A stretch of DNA of 55,684 nucleotides from Algibacillus agarilyticus. Lineage in GTDB: Bacteria; Pseudomonadota; Gammaproteobacteria; Enterobacterales; Alteromonadaceae. The position numbers and the translations under genes are program-made. Position 1 is the first letter of the stretch; each line of letters starts with the position of its first letter. Positions 39,864-50,998 of this stretch are shown here, one piece after another. Location: positions 1 to 55,684 of the forward strand of contig NZ_QMED01000032.1 of NCBI RefSeq assembly GCF_003286125.1. Direction: 5' to 3'. A model generated the notes under the pieces. The model ran no database searches. It was given only the letters and a program-made list of their open reading frames with translations, and was not told the DNA's origin.

Positions 39864-40366
39864 CGTCTTCTTTTAGTAAACATACTTTGTTCGTATTTTG
39901 TGATTTTGAATTCAAGTTGCTCAATAGCTCTGACACAGTTTTTTCGACGTTGTTCAATTTTTTTTATTTCAAATGCTTGATTGCTATTCTCAAGCTGACG
40001 CAGTTTATCATCAAATTGGGTTAGGTATTGTCGGTACTGAGCTAAAGTTGAATGCATTTTACCGATAGATGTCTGTTCTTTTTCTTTGCTTTGAGTTGTA
40101 CTGGTATTGACCTTATCTAAGGTTAGCTTGGTATAGATTGACACTTGGTCTATTAATTTTTGCGCTATACGTAATTGCTCATCGCTGGGGGTTGTGGCAT
40201 CTAAATCGATGCGACTAAGTATGCAATCTGTTTCAGCAAAGTAATCGTCAAGCTGCTCAGATTGAGTCACAAAGCTAGGATGATATTGTAAGTGACTGAC
40301 GATACCATTCTGATTTTTATTCGCCTTTAATTGCACTTTAATTTTATCTAATTGTTCTTTTAACAT
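39860..40366 (-). CDS. priC: PriC-like primosomal replication protein N''
   Basis: PriC helps reload DnaB helicase at stalled forks. The 168-residue protein is almost all predicted helix, with heptad-like leucines. Its C-terminal third, FDDKLRQLENSNQAFEIKKI followed by RRKNCVRAIEQLEFKI, matches the PriC pattern E-x-RLARCR-x-ALEKIE only loosely. No signal or membrane helix is present. Identity is tentative, based on length, helical content and this C-terminal pattern. Its stop codon lies in a 13-base match to the MITE end. The next gene upstream is queG, on the same strand. Confidence 0.55.
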   Translation of the reverse strand: MLKEQLDKIKVQLKANKNQNGIVSHLQYHPSFVTQSEQLDDYFAETDCILSRIDLDATTPSDEQLRIAQKLIDQVSIYTKLTLDKVNTSTTQSKEKEQTSIGKMHSTLAQYRQYLTQFDDKLRQLENSNQAFEIKKIEQRRKNCVRAIEQLEFKITKYEQSMFTKRRR

Positions 40367-40459
40367 CAGTCGCCTTTCAGTTTTACATTATTATCAATTT
40401 CGCATGACTCAGGTTTGTCGGCATAAAGGTCGGTATAATTAATGGCGAGTTTAATTTAA

Positions 40460-41599
40460 TTAAGCGTCTCTAGGTAAACCTTTTTCTATAATCCTAATCA
40501 AGCGCTTGTTTTTACTGTCGCTAGTTGTTGCGTCTTTTTTATTTTGCTGTTGTTCAACAGCCCAAAGGATATGTTCTTTCACGAGGTCCGAAGCTGCGGT
40601 TAATTGCCTCTTCAGCTGCTGGATAATATCCGTGTGATAAGGCGCATTGCCTAAAGCAACTGCAATATTTCGTTGCCAGCGCTCAAATCCAATTCGGCGG
40701 ATCGCTGACCCCTCTGTTTGCTTCAAAAATGTAGCTTCATCCCATTGCCATAAGGCGAGTAACGCTTGACCATCGACTTGTTTTCGTTTTTGAAAATCGT
40801 CTTCACAACTGAGTTCGGCATAACGATTCCAAGGGCAAACTAATTGACAGTCATCGCAGCCATAAATTCTATTGCCAATGAGTGACCTAAATTCGATTGG
40901 AATTGCACCGTTTAGTTCGATTGTTAAATATGAAATACAACGATTTGCGTCTACCGTGTGTGGAGCAACAATAGCTTGTGTCGGGCACATCGTGATGCAA
41001 GCAACACAACTGCCACATTTATCTTCAACCGGTTCATCGATTGGTAAAGGTAAATCGATGAATAATTCACCAAGAAAAAACCAAGAGCCTGCATTTTCAT
41101 TTAAAATAAGTGTGTGTTTTCCTTCCCAACCTAACCCCGCTTTTTGAGCTAGCGGTCTTTCTAATACCGGAGCAGAGTCGACAAAAGGTCGAAACTGTAC
41201 ACTATGCTCGACTGCATCACTTATTTTTTGCCCGAGTTTTTTAAGCCTGTTACGCATGAGCTTATGATAATCACGTCCCATGGCGTATCGGCTAATATAG
41301 GCGGTTGTTTTATGACTTAAATCTTGAGAAAAATTAGCATCTTCTGGCAGGTAATCCATTCTTACACTGATCACGCGTTGTGTGCCAGGAACAAGCTCAG
41401 CTGGACGTGCTCGCATCATGCCATGATTCGCCATATAGTCCATTTGTCCATGATATTTTTGATCTAACCACGCTTGGAGCTTAGGTTCTTCACTTGCTAA
41501 ATCAATATCACTTATACCTAAACCTTGAAAGCCGAGCTCGGCAGCCCAGCTTGTTATTTGCTGTTTTAGGGAGATTAATTGTTCAGACGTTAGTGACAT
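40460..41599 (-). CDS. queG: Epoxyqueuosine reductase
   Basis: QueG reduces epoxyqueuosine in tRNA to queuosine, using cobalamin and two [4Fe-4S] clusters. It has 379 residues (E. coli 379). Ferredoxin-like cluster motifs are visible as CGSCVACITMCPTQAI and CDDCQLVCPWN. The N-terminal catalytic half includes GYHKLMRNRLKKLG-like and RPFVDSAPVLERPLAQKAGLG segments, and a HEAT-repeat tail follows. It is divergent from nnr, as in E. coli, across 230 bases that hold both promoters. Confidence 0.96.
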   Translation of the reverse strand: MSLTSEQLISLKQQITSWAAELGFQGLGISDIDLASEEPKLQAWLDQKYHGQMDYMANHGMMRARPAELVPGTQRVISVRMDYLPEDANFSQDLSHKTTAYISRYAMGRDYHKLMRNRLKKLGQKISDAVEHSVQFRPFVDSAPVLERPLAQKAGLGWEGKHTLILNENAGSWFFLGELFIDLPLPIDEPVEDKCGSCVACITMCPTQAIVAPHTVDANRCISYLTIELNGAIPIEFRSLIGNRIYGCDDCQLVCPWNRYAELSCEDDFQKRKQVDGQALLALWQWDEATFLKQTEGSAIRRIGFERWQRNIAVALGNAPYHTDIIQQLKRQLTAASDLVKEHILWAVEQQQNKKDATTSDSKNKRLIRIIEKGLPRDA

Positions 41600-41829
41600 G
41601 ATACTGGCGCGTTATGATTAGATTGTGTATCGATTTTAACCTAGTCGCAAGAGATTAGCTTGGATATTTACTTTTTATATTTGGGTTGATTCTTTTGGTT
41701 TTTTTCGCGTTATGATGGATTAAATATTTTTGCTGAATAAAAATTATTCATCGTCATATAGATGTTATATAAATTAAATAAAGTGCGTTCAATTAAACAA
41801 CTGAGTTATCAATGTATAAAGGAATAGTC

Positions 41830-43344
41830 ATGACCACGACAAGTCAATTCACACGAGTATTGCCAGTAACGGTTTATACGCCTGAGCAAGTTAGGTTAAA
41901 CGAGCCTAAAGCTGCTGAGCAAGCAGGGTTAACCTTATATGAATTAATGCAAGCTGCAGGTGGTGCTGCTTTTAATTTTTTACAATCGATATATCCGTTA
42001 GGCTGTCGACTTGGCGTGGTTTGTGGCTCTGGCAATAATGCTGGAGATGGTTATATCGTTGCTTATTTAGCTAAGTTGGCTGGTTGGCCGGTCACTGTTG
42101 TCGAAATGCCAGGGGTGAGTCAATTAAAGCAAGAGGCATTGTTAGCTCAGCAAGCTTATGTCAATACCGGAGCCACGATAAATTCAATAGACGAAATTGA
42201 TTTAAGTTCATTTGAGATCATTGTCGATGCTGTGCTGGGTACCGGAACTGAGCGTGTACTGTCAGCAGAATGGTCTAACATTATTAATGAAATAAATACG
42301 GTGCCGGCTTTAACCGTTAGTTTGGATATTCCATCGGGTCTTAACGCTTATACCGGTGCAATGATGGGCGCTGCAATTGAAGCTGATCATACGGTCACCT
42401 TTATTGCGCTTAAATCGGGTTTATTAACGGCACAAGCAGCCGATCACATAGGTGTTTTATATTTTGCTGGATTAGATGTTAATCATATTTTTGATGCGCA
42501 AAATAAAGCGTATTATTATCGCAGTGATTGGGATGCGCTACGCTCATTATTACCAACTCGTAAACGAACCAGTTATAAAACACAATTTGGTAAAGTTGTT
42601 TGTATTGGTGGTGACAAAGGTATGGCTGGAGCGATTAAAATGGCGAGCGAAGCCTGTTTAAGGGCTGGAGCTGGGTTGGTCACGGTGTTAACGCATCCCG
42701 ATAATGTATTACAAGTTGCTTCTGGCCGGCCTGAGCTGATGGTGTACGGTGTTAACGGCTTAGACCAAGACGTGCTGACTTTATTAGATAATGCCGATGT
42801 GGTTTTAGCAGGACCCGGTATGGGACGTTCAGGGTGGGCTCATGGTTTTATGAGTCATATTGTCACGCTTGATAAGCCAATGATTATTGACGCAGACGCT
42901 TTAAATTGGTTAGCCAATCAACCGCATAAAAACCGTAATTGGATTTTAACGCCACATGTTGGAGAAGCGGCTCGTTTATTAGCTCAAAACGGTGAAAGTA
43001 TCGAGCTCGACCGTTTTTCGGCTAATTTTGAAATTTGTGCTCGTTATGGTGGTGTCAGTATTTTAAAAGGCGCAGGCTCTTTAATTAGCTCATCGCAGCA
43101 AACTCATATTTGTACTGCCGGTAATCCCGGTATGGCAACGGGAGGCATGGGCGATGTGTTAGCCGGTATTACTGCCGCGATTGTGGCTCAGAAGTCATCT
43201 TTAGGTTTAAGTTTGTTTCAAGCCGCTGAATTAGCGGTTTGTTTGCATGCAAAAGCCGGAGATCTTGCTGCAAAACAAGGGGAACGTGGTATGATCGCCA
43301 GCGATTTAATTCATCACATACGTACCCTTGTTAACCCTAGTTAA
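41830..43344 (+). CDS. nnr: Bifunctional NAD(P)HX epimerase/dehydratase
   Basis: Repairs NADHX and NADPHX, hydrated forms of the coenzymes. The N-terminal YjeF_N epimerase half (GVVCGSGNNAGDGYIVA, DAVLGTGTERV) is followed by the ADP-dependent dehydratase half with VVCIGGDKGMAGAIKMASEA and AGNPGMATGGMGDVLAGI. Length is 504 residues from ATG 41830. An upstream ATG at 41812 is in frame, but AAAGGA lies 6-7 bases before 41830 and decides for that start. It is first of nnr-tsaE-ami-mutL-miaA-hfq-hflX-hflK-hflC, an arrangement known across gammaproteobacteria. Confidence 0.95.
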   Translation: MTTTSQFTRVLPVTVYTPEQVRLNEPKAAEQAGLTLYELMQAAGGAAFNFLQSIYPLGCRLGVVCGSGNNAGDGYIVAYLAKLAGWPVTVVEMPGVSQLKQEALLAQQAYVNTGATINSIDEIDLSSFEIIVDAVLGTGTERVLSAEWSNIINEINTVPALTVSLDIPSGLNAYTGAMMGAAIEADHTVTFIALKSGLLTAQAADHIGVLYFAGLDVNHIFDAQNKAYYYRSDWDALRSLLPTRKRTSYKTQFGKVVCIGGDKGMAGAIKMASEACLRAGAGLVTVLTHPDNVLQVASGRPELMVYGVNGLDQDVLTLLDNADVVLAGPGMGRSGWAHGFMSHIVTLDKPMIIDADALNWLANQPHKNRNWILTPHVGEAARLLAQNGESIELDRFSANFEICARYGGVSILKGAGSLISSSQQTHICTAGNPGMATGGMGDVLAGITAAIVAQKSSLGLSLFQAAELAVCLHAKAGDLAAKQGERGMIASDLIHHIRTLVNPS

Positions 43345-43352
43345 GATTTTTT

Positions 43353-43814
43353 ATGACAACATATTCATTCGAACTTACCGATGCTGAAGCAACGGTTGCT
43401 TTTGGTAAACGTTTATCAAGTATTATTAAGTTACCTTGCCAAATACATTTGGTGGGTGATTTAGGCGCTGGCAAAACCACATTTAGTCGTGGTTTGATCC
43501 AGGGTTTTGGCTATAGCGGTAATGTAAAAAGCCCCACTTACACACTAGTGGAGCCTTATGAATTAGGTTCTATTAATATTTATCATTTTGATTTATACCG
43601 CCTTGCTGATCCTGAAGAGCTTGAATTTATGGGAATTAGAGATTATTTTGCGGGGCTTAACCTTTGTGTGATTGAATGGCCAGAAAAGGGCGATGGGTGG
43701 TTGGAACCTGCTGATATTCTGGTTAATATGCAATATATTGAACAGCATCGCCGTATTACTTTAACGGCAAAAAGTGAACATGGGAGAAAAATTCTCACTC
43801 ATCTCACGCCGTAA
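43353..43814 (+). CDS. tsaE: tRNA threonylcarbamoyladenosine biosynthesis ATPase
   Basis: TsaE is the ATPase that resets the TsaB-TsaD complex in making t6A37 of ANN-decoding tRNAs. It has 153 residues, the usual E. coli length. Walker A is GDLGAGKTTFSRG, then SPTYTLVEPYE, YHFDLYRL and CVIEWPEKG follow. It starts 8 bases after nnr and is followed 23 bases later by the amidase, all on one transcript. Confidence 0.96.
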   Translation: MTTYSFELTDAEATVAFGKRLSSIIKLPCQIHLVGDLGAGKTTFSRGLIQGFGYSGNVKSPTYTLVEPYELGSINIYHFDLYRLADPEELEFMGIRDYFAGLNLCVIEWPEKGDGWLEPADILVNMQYIEQHRRITLTAKSEHGRKILTHLTP

Positions 43815-43837
43815 GTTGTGAACTAATTAGACGAATC

Positions 43838-45151
43838 ATGAAAAAAAATAGATTGGCCTTTTACGTTATTTTAATTTTTTGCTTTAATTTTTCTGCTTTT
43901 GCGAGCAATAAAATTAACAGTGTGCGTATTTGGCCGTCACCTGATTCGACTCGAGTTGTATTTGACCTTTCTGAAAAACCCACTTTTAGCTATTTCTTTT
44001 TAACCAAGCCTGATCGGCTTGTGCTCGATATTTTAAATACAGGCAAAGGTTTAGATTTAAATTCAGTTGTTTTAAAAGGCGATTTAGTTAAAAAAATTAG
44101 ATACAGCACGCCAAAAGAGAAAAACGCTAGGCGTATTGTTATTGAGCTCAACAACAAAGCGACGGCTAATTTATTTTCATTATTACCGACTTCTCCTTAT
44201 GGCGATCGATTAGTGATTGATATTAATAATGAAGGTGCGGTTTCGAATGCTTATAAAACCGTTGCTGATACAACAAACCGAGATCTCGTTATTGCAATCG
44301 ATGCCGGGCATGGCGGAGAAGACCCTGGTTCTATTGGTGCCAAAGGTCATTACGAGAAAAAAGTAACGTTACAAATAGCGCAAAAACTAAATAACATCTT
44401 AGCGAAAGAGAAAGGCATTAAACCGGTTATGATCCGCACCGGCGATTATTATGTTGGCCTAAATGCGCGTTCAGAATTAGCACGTAAACATAAGGCTGAT
44501 TTGTTGGTTTCTATCCACGCCGACGCTTTTACGAGTCCACAACCTCGTGGCGCTTCTGTTTGGATGCTATCGATGAAAAGAGCGAACACCGAAATTGGTC
44601 GTTGGATTGAACAAAAAGAAAAGCATTCTGAATTGCTGGGTGGTGCTGCGGAAATTATTGGTGATACCCAAAATGAGCGCTATTTAGCCAAAGCGTTATT
44701 AGATATGTCAATGGAGCATTCAATAGCGACGAGTTTTGATGTGAGCAATAAAGTGGTTAAAGAGCTTAAGCGTGTAACTAAGTTGCACAAAACACAACCG
44801 CAGACGGCCAGTTTAGCCGTGTTGAAATCGCCTGATATTCCTTCCATATTGGTGGAAACGGGATTTATTTCAAATCCGAGTGAAGAAAAGTTATTAAATC
44901 AGCGTGAACATCAAACAAAGTTAGCGACAGCCCTCTATCGGGCAATAACTCAATACTTTAGAACTAATCCACCCGATGGCACTTTGTATGCGTCTTTATA
45001 TCAAGGTCGTGAATACACGGTTCGTAAAGGCGATTCTTTATCAGTATTAGCTGCACGTTACGCCGTTAGCATCTCAGAGTTAAAAAAAGCAAACCGTTTA
45101 AAAAATGACTCATTACGTATTGGCCAAACCTTAAAAATTCCACAATCTTAA
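43838..45151 (+). CDS. amiB: N-acetylmuramoyl-L-alanine amidase with LysM (AmiB type)
   Basis: A zinc amidase that cuts septal peptidoglycan to split daughter cells. The 437-residue protein has a signal peptide (to about AFA at 23), an AMIN domain (about 28-130) and amidase_3 (about 150-370) with [21 protein letters not shown] and [11 protein letters not shown]-terminal LysM ([20 protein letters not shown]) follows. LysM is as in E. coli AmiB. The position between tsaE and mutL is the amiB position. Its stop codon overlaps the mutL ATG by one base. Confidence 0.94.
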   Translation: MKKNRLAFYVILIFCFNFSAFASNKINSVRIWPSPDSTRVVFDLSEKPTFSYFFLTKPDRLVLDILNTGKGLDLNSVVLKGDLVKKIRYSTPKEKNARRIVIELNNKATANLFSLLPTSPYGDRLVIDINNEGAVSNAYKTVADTTNRDLVIAIDAGHGGEDPGSIGAKGHYEKKVTLQIAQKLNNILAKEKGIKPVMIRTGDYYVGLNARSELARKHKADLLVSIHADAFTSPQPRGASVWMLSMKRANTEIGRWIEQKEKHSELLGGAAEIIGDTQNERYLAKALLDMSMEHSIATSFDVSNKVVKELKRVTKLHKTQPQTASLAVLKSPDIPSILVETGFISNPSEEKLLNQREHQTKLATALYRAITQYFRTNPPDGTLYASLYQGREYTVRKGDSLSVLAARYAVSISELKKANRLKNDSLRIGQTLKIPQS

Positions 45152-47067
45152 TGCCTATTCAAATTTTACCACCTCAGTTAGCTAATCAGATCGCCGCGGG
45201 TGAAGTTGTCGAAAGACCAGCCTCCGTTATTAAAGAGCTACTTGAAAACAGTTTAGATGCCGGTGCAACGCGTATTGAAATCGATATTGAAGCGGGCGGC
45301 AGTCAACTCATTCGTATTCGAGATAATGGCACTGGTATTATTAAAGATGAGCTGGGGTTGGCTTTAAGTCGGCATGCAACCTCTAAAGTTTGCTCATTAC
45401 AAGATTTAGAAGCGATCACCAGTTTAGGTTTTAGAGGTGAAGCGTTAGCGAGTATAAGTTCTGTTAGTCGTTTAACACTGACAAGTCGCACGGCTGAACA
45501 AGCTGAAGCTTGGCAAGCCGAAGCCGAAGGGCGAGATATGGCTGTCTCGTTAAAACCAGCAGCACACCCTGTTGGCACAACGATTGAAGTCGCCGATTTG
45601 TTCTTTAATACGCCTGCACGCCGTCGTTTTTTGCGTACCGATAAAACTGAGTTTACTCATATCGAAGAAGTCATAAAACGAATTGTTCTGAGTCGTTCGG
45701 ATGTCAGTATTAAACTAACCAATAACGGTAAATTATATAAACACTATCGTGCAGCTCAAGATGATCGAGCTCAGGCACAACGCATTAGTGCTGTTTGTGG
45801 GCCGAGCTTTGTTGAAAACACAATAAAGTTAGATATTGATTATGATATTGTTTCTATTTCGGGGTGGCTTGGTGAGCCTAAAATAGCCAGACCACAACGT
45901 GATGTTCAATATTGCTATGTGAATGGTCGCATGATGCGCGATAAATTAATCAATCACGCGATTAGACAAGCTTACGAGAGTCGTATTACAAACGAGCAGC
46001 ATGCGGCCTATGTTTTATTTATTACGGTCGACCCTAAGCAAGTCGATGTAAACGTGCACCCCTCTAAACATGAGGTTCGTTTTCATCAGTCTCGTCTTAT
46101 TCATGACTTTATTTATCAAGCGGTTCATGCGGCGTTGAATAATGAACTGGTCGATAATGCAGTAGCAGACGCTTATGATCCACAATTTAAACCTATTGAA
46201 TCGCCAGTCAAGAGTAGTGAATTATATGCCGGTCAAATAACTGAAACGCAATTTGAACGTGAACGTCAAGCTTCGCCTACTGAAAAAATACGGACAGATC
46301 AGCATGACATAGAATTTTCATCATCTAACCAGGTTGGTTCGAGTCGCGATAAGCATTATGCGCCACCTGTATATGATAAAAAATCAGCTCAAGGCGTTGC
46401 AGAGCAGTTAGGCAATTACACTGAGTTAATGCAGCCTGTAACAGACGTTTTTGATACAAAAAATGATAAAAACACGAGTACCTTTGATAAGCAAAAGGTG
46501 AGTGTTAATACGTTCAGTGATGACTCAGCCGTTCGAGTGCTTAGTTTAGTCGGCGAACAGCATATTTTAATTTTAATTGCTGACAGGTTATATAACTTAC
46601 CCGCCCGCGTATTACTTAAAGCTATTTTATTGGCTAAATTGCACTACGTGAAAAATAATGAAAGTGCGGTCTCGCAACCCTTATTGTTACCCGTTGCGAT
46701 AAAAACAGATGAAGATTTGCTCTGTTGTTGGAATAATGCACGTGATCTATTGTCACAATTGCAATTTGAAATACAAAAACCACGGCATGACACGCTCGTC
46801 ATTCAAAAAGTACCTGCGGTATTGCGGAATTTAAATTTAGCTAAAGTGGTGAGCGATTGGTTGATGTTTATGCCTGCTACCCCCATTAATGAATTAGCCG
46901 CTTTAAATGAGTTAGTTAATATTATTGCAAACGAATACGCTGCGCCTACTCAGTCAGATATAAATACCTGGGTGCAAGAGTTTGAAAATTTAAGTGATCA
47001 ATCTTTTGCTGAATTTGTGCAAACAAATGGCCATCTAGTTCATTACCAATTTGAGCCAACAACATAA
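45151..47067 (+). CDS. mutL: DNA mismatch repair protein MutL
   Basis: MutL links mismatch-bound MutS to MutH and UvrD. The 638-residue protein has the GHKL ATPase N-terminus with [24 protein letters not shown] and TLGFRGEAL-type [13 protein letters not shown] linker of about 130 residues follows, then the C-terminal dimer domain. The endonuclease motif DQHA(x)2E(x)4E of MutL in Dam-lacking bacteria is not seen ([15 protein letters not shown] instead), which is consistent with a MutH/Dam system. It starts at the ATG overlapping the stop of the amidase, so translation is coupled. Confidence 0.97.
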   Translation: MPIQILPPQLANQIAAGEVVERPASVIKELLENSLDAGATRIEIDIEAGGSQLIRIRDNGTGIIKDELGLALSRHATSKVCSLQDLEAITSLGFRGEALASISSVSRLTLTSRTAEQAEAWQAEAEGRDMAVSLKPAAHPVGTTIEVADLFFNTPARRRFLRTDKTEFTHIEEVIKRIVLSRSDVSIKLTNNGKLYKHYRAAQDDRAQAQRISAVCGPSFVENTIKLDIDYDIVSISGWLGEPKIARPQRDVQYCYVNGRMMRDKLINHAIRQAYESRITNEQHAAYVLFITVDPKQVDVNVHPSKHEVRFHQSRLIHDFIYQAVHAALNNELVDNAVADAYDPQFKPIESPVKSSELYAGQITETQFERERQASPTEKIRTDQHDIEFSSSNQVGSSRDKHYAPPVYDKKSAQGVAEQLGNYTELMQPVTDVFDTKNDKNTSTFDKQKVSVNTFSDDSAVRVLSLVGEQHILILIADRLYNLPARVLLKAILLAKLHYVKNNESAVSQPLLLPVAIKTDEDLLCCWNNARDLLSQLQFEIQKPRHDTLVIQKVPAVLRNLNLAKVVSDWLMFMPATPINELAALNELVNIIANEYAAPTQSDINTWVQEFENLSDQSFAEFVQTNGHLVHYQFEPTT

Positions 47068-47079
47068 AGAATAAAACAC

Positions 47080-48003
47080 ATGAGTGATGAAAACCCACAA
47101 GCTATTTTTTTAATGGGGCCAACCGCTTCAGGAAAAACGGCTTTAGCTATTGAGTTATATAAAAATTTACCTTGTGATGTGATCAGTGTGGATTCAGCTC
47201 TCGTATATAAAGACATGAATATTGGTACGGCTAAACCAACTGCTGAAGAGCAAGCTGCTGCACCGCATGCCTTAATTGACTTTTTAGATCCGAGCCAAGC
47301 TTATTCAGCCGCCGATTTTCAACGCGATGCCCGTCAGTTGATGCAAAAAAGCATTGATGCAGGGCGTATCCCTGTTTTAGTTGGCGGAACCATGTTGTAT
47401 CACAAGGCCTTGCTTGATGGCTTAAACGATTTACCAGAATCGGATCCCATTGTGCGGGCTGCTTTAAAACAGCAAGCAGACGAGTTAGGTTGGCCTGCTA
47501 TGCATGCCATGTTAAACGAAATTGACCCTATTGCAGGGGCTCGCATAAATGAAAATGATCAACAGCGTATTAATCGTGCACTTGAAGTTTATAAAATTTC
47601 AGGTAAAACACTAACTGAATTAACACAAAGTAAAGAAAATGCGCTGCCTTATAAAGTTGCGCAATTTGCGATAGTGCCAAATGATCGATCGGTTTTACAT
47701 AAGCGCATCGAATTACGTTTTCATCAAATGTTGCAATTAGGGTTTGAAGAAGAGGTGCGGGCTTTACATGCTCGTGGTGATTTGAATGTAGAGATGCCAT
47801 CTATTCGTTGTGTTGGGTATCGACAAATGTGGGATTATATTGAGGCTAAATCTAGCTATGACGAAATGGTTTTTCGCGGTATAGTTGCTACTAGGCAGCT
47901 TGCTAAGCGTCAACTTACTTGGCTACGTGGTTGGTCAGATCTAAATTGGCTCGAAAGTGAAAATAAGCAAAATTTGACTAGCATTTTACGCTATTTTTCC
48001 TAA
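47080..48003 (+). CDS. miaA: tRNA dimethylallyltransferase
   Basis: MiaA adds an isopentenyl group to A37 of tRNAs reading UNN codons. It has 307 residues. The P-loop is GPTASGKT (13-20), followed by [31 protein letters not shown]-like, [15 protein letters not shown] and [12 protein letters not shown]. It lies 12 bases after mutL and 172 bases before hfq. The longer gap before hfq probably contains hfq's own promoter. Confidence 0.97.
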   Translation: MSDENPQAIFLMGPTASGKTALAIELYKNLPCDVISVDSALVYKDMNIGTAKPTAEEQAAAPHALIDFLDPSQAYSAADFQRDARQLMQKSIDAGRIPVLVGGTMLYHKALLDGLNDLPESDPIVRAALKQQADELGWPAMHAMLNEIDPIAGARINENDQQRINRALEVYKISGKTLTELTQSKENALPYKVAQFAIVPNDRSVLHKRIELRFHQMLQLGFEEEVRALHARGDLNVEMPSIRCVGYRQMWDYIEAKSSYDEMVFRGIVATRQLAKRQLTWLRGWSDLNWLESENKQNLTSILRYFS

Positions 48004-48166
48004 AATTTGTTTATTGCACTCTAACAAGCGTTATTGTTGACGTAGAATGTAAGTTGTTTCGTTTATAACACAGAATAATTAAATAATTGATTTGCCTAAA
48101 AAAACAGCTATTTGTTTTTACAATCAAATTAACTTTTTCACAACCATGGTCTAATAACAATAATAG

Positions 48167-48433
<267 letters not shown>

Positions 48434-48456
48434 ACGTTATTTGAGAGGTATACCGC

Positions 48457-49749
48457 TTGTTTGATCGTTATGAATCGGGTGAGCAGGCTGTACTTGTACA
48501 TGTTGACTTAGATGACGAAGTAGCAAGAGAGGACCTGCAGGAGTTAAAGTTATTAGCTTCTTCTGCGGGTGTTGAAACTCTTGCTGTTATCACTACGTCT
48601 AAGTCTTCTCCTCATCCAAAATTTTTTGTAGGTTCAGGTAAAGCACAAGAAATAGCAGATACTGTTGCCGCTTTAGATGCAAAAGTTGTTATTTTTAATC
48701 ATGCTTTAGCGCCTTCCCAAGAAAAAAACTTAGAAACATTAATTAAATGTCGTGTTTTAGATCGCATTAGTTTGATTTTAGATATATTTGCTCAACGTGC
48801 GCGTACGCATGAAGGTAAATTACAGGTTGAACTTGCACAATTACGACATGTATCGAGCCGTTTAATACGGGGCTGGACTCACCTCGAACGGCAAAAAGGT
48901 GGGGTTGGTTTACGAGGACCTGGTGAAACTCAGCTTGAAACCGATAGACGTTTAATTCGCGGTCGCATTAAAAACATTCAACGCCGTTTAGAAAAAGTGG
49001 AAAAGCAACGTGACCAGGGCCGCCGTGCTCGTATGCGTAACGATATTCCAACGGTATCATTAGTCGGCTATACCAATGCAGGCAAGTCAACATTGTTTAA
49101 TCACATCACTAATGCGGATGTGTATGCCGCTGATCAGTTGTTTGCGACATTAGATCCTACTTTGCGAAAAATGTCCTTAGAAAATGTAGGCTCAATAATC
49201 CTCGCGGATACGGTAGGATTCATCCGACATTTACCTCATGACCTTGTGGCGGCTTTTAAAGCTACCTTACAAGAAACGCGTGAAGCTGATTTGCAGTTGC
49301 ACGTTGTTGATGTGTCAGATGAAAGAAGAGCAGAGAATATCGATGCTGTTCAGACCGTTTTACAAGATGTTGGGGCAGATGAAGTGCCACAATTGCTTAT
49401 TTACAATAAAATTGATGCGGTTGACGATATTCATCCTCACATAGATAGAAATGAAGATGGCGTCCCTATTCGAGTTTGGCTTTCTGCACATACGGGTGAA
49501 GGTATTGATTTACTTGTTGAAGCATTATCCGAACGTTTAGCTAGGGAGATGGCTCGCTATCAATTGAAAATTCCGCCTGCTGAAAGTCAATGGCGCGGCG
49601 TGTTTTATGAACTTGAGTGCATAGTCGATGAAGACTTCAGTGATGATGGTAGTTGGCTTGTTACTGTAAACATGAGTGAAACTGAATGGCTAAGACTTGT
49701 AAAACGAGATTCTAACCTCATTAATTACATCGTCGAATCTGGTAAATAG
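48457..49749 (+). CDS. hflX: Ribosome-associated GTPase HflX
   Basis: HflX splits stalled 70S ribosomes and rescues them in heat and other stress. It has 430 residues (E. coli 426). The N-terminal HflX domain has GSGKAQEIA and HALAPSQEKNLE; the glycine-rich GGVGLRGPGETQLETDRR follows, then the G domain with GYTNAGKST, DTVGFIRHLPHDLVAAF and NKID. It starts at TTG 48457 (MFDRYESGEQ, the natural family start), with GAGAGG 8 bases upstream. It lies between hfq and hflK as in E. coli. Confidence 0.96.
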   Translation: MFDRYESGEQAVLVHVDLDDEVAREDLQELKLLASSAGVETLAVITTSKSSPHPKFFVGSGKAQEIADTVAALDAKVVIFNHALAPSQEKNLETLIKCRVLDRISLILDIFAQRARTHEGKLQVELAQLRHVSSRLIRGWTHLERQKGGVGLRGPGETQLETDRRLIRGRIKNIQRRLEKVEKQRDQGRRARMRNDIPTVSLVGYTNAGKSTLFNHITNADVYAADQLFATLDPTLRKMSLENVGSIILADTVGFIRHLPHDLVAAFKATLQETREADLQLHVVDVSDERRAENIDAVQTVLQDVGADEVPQLLIYNKIDAVDDIHPHIDRNEDGVPIRVWLSAHTGEGIDLLVEALSERLAREMARYQLKIPPAESQWRGVFYELECIVDEDFSDDGSWLVTVNMSETEWLRLVKRDSNLINYIVESGK

Positions 49750-49819
49750 ATTTATTTAGAAAACTATTTAAATTATATTTAATAAAAATAATATTTTAAT
49801 TTATGAATTGGAGCTAATT

Positions 49820-50995
49820 ATGGCCTGGAATGAACCGGGTAATAGTAATAATAAAGACCCTTGGGGTAATAATAACAAAGGTGGGAAAGATCAAGGACCA
49901 CCAGACCTAGATGAAATATACCGTGATACGGTTACCAAAATGAAAAAAGCGTTTGGCGGCAACGGCGGCTCAAATAATGGCTCATCAAATGGTAGCTCAG
50001 GTGCGAGTAGTACAGGTTTAGTTATTGGTTTTATTGTTGTGCTATTAGTATGGGCTTATATGGGCCTTGCAACGATTAAAGAAGCTCAGCGTGGTGTTGT
50101 TTTACGTTTTGGTGAGTTTCATAGCATTATTGAGCCCGGTCTTAAATGGCAGCCCGCTTTTGTTGATAAGATAATTCCTGTCGATGTTGAGTCTGTCGTA
50201 TCATTGACCGCAAGTGGTGAAATGTTAACGCAAGACGAAAACGTCGTTATCGTTTCTATGGATATTCAATACAGAATATTAGACCCTAGAGCTTATCTTT
50301 TCAGTGTGACTGATCCAGATTACAGTCTGCATCAAGCGACCGATGCTGCTTTAAGACAGGTTGTGGGTCATACCAATATGGATGACATTTTAACAACAGG
50401 TCGTGAAGTTGTTCGTCAGCAAACGCGTGAGCTACTTGATGCGACTATCGAACCTTATAATTTAGGGATAGAAGTTGTTGATGTTAACTTCTTGCCTGCT
50501 CGACCTCCTGAGCAGGTTAAAGAAGCCTTTGATGATGCCATTGCCGCACAAGAAGATGAAGAAAAGTTTGTTAATGAAGCCAATGCATATGCTCGTGAAA
50601 TTGAACCTACTGCGCGTGCAAAAGTTAGACGCATGGAACAAGAATCTGAAGCTTATAAGCAACGTGTTATTTTAGAAGCGCAAGGTGAAATTGCACGCTT
50701 TGAAAAATTACTACCGGAATATCAAGCGGCTCCAGAAGTTACGCGTCAACGTTTATACATTGAAACAATGGAAGCTGTTTATGCTAATACATCTAAAGTT
50801 ATGATTGATGTAGAAGGCGGCGGCAACATGATGTACTTACCTTTAGATAAAATAATGCAACAGCAAAATAATAATGTTCAAACTCAAAATACGTCGCCGT
50901 TTAATCAAAATAGTACGCCACAATCGACGTCGATAGAAGCAACTCGTAACTCAGAACGTTTTAATACGGGTCGTCAGTCGAGTGGGAGAAACTAG
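49820..50995 (+). CDS. hflK: FtsH protease regulator HflK
   Basis: HflK forms, with HflC, a large membrane SPFH complex that surrounds and modulates the FtsH protease. It has 391 residues from ATG 49820; the frame extends to a TTG at 49808, but GGAG at 49810-49813 is the ribosome site for the ATG and the start MAWNEPGN fits the family. A Gly/Asn-rich N-terminus, one membrane helix (about 65-85) and the SPFH domain (GVVLRFGEFHSIIEPGLKWQ) follow, then a coiled coil. The C-terminal tail is low-complexity Asn/Gln/Ser. Confidence 0.96.
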   Translation: MAWNEPGNSNNKDPWGNNNKGGKDQGPPDLDEIYRDTVTKMKKAFGGNGGSNNGSSNGSSGASSTGLVIGFIVVLLVWAYMGLATIKEAQRGVVLRFGEFHSIIEPGLKWQPAFVDKIIPVDVESVVSLTASGEMLTQDENVVIVSMDIQYRILDPRAYLFSVTDPDYSLHQATDAALRQVVGHTNMDDILTTGREVVRQQTRELLDATIEPYNLGIEVVDVNFLPARPPEQVKEAFDDAIAAQEDEEKFVNEANAYAREIEPTARAKVRRMEQESEAYKQRVILEAQGEIARFEKLLPEYQAAPEVTRQRLYIETMEAVYANTSKVMIDVEGGGNMMYLPLDKIMQQQNNNVQTQNTSPFNQNSTPQSTSIEATRNSERFNTGRQSSGRN

Positions 50996-50998
50996 AAA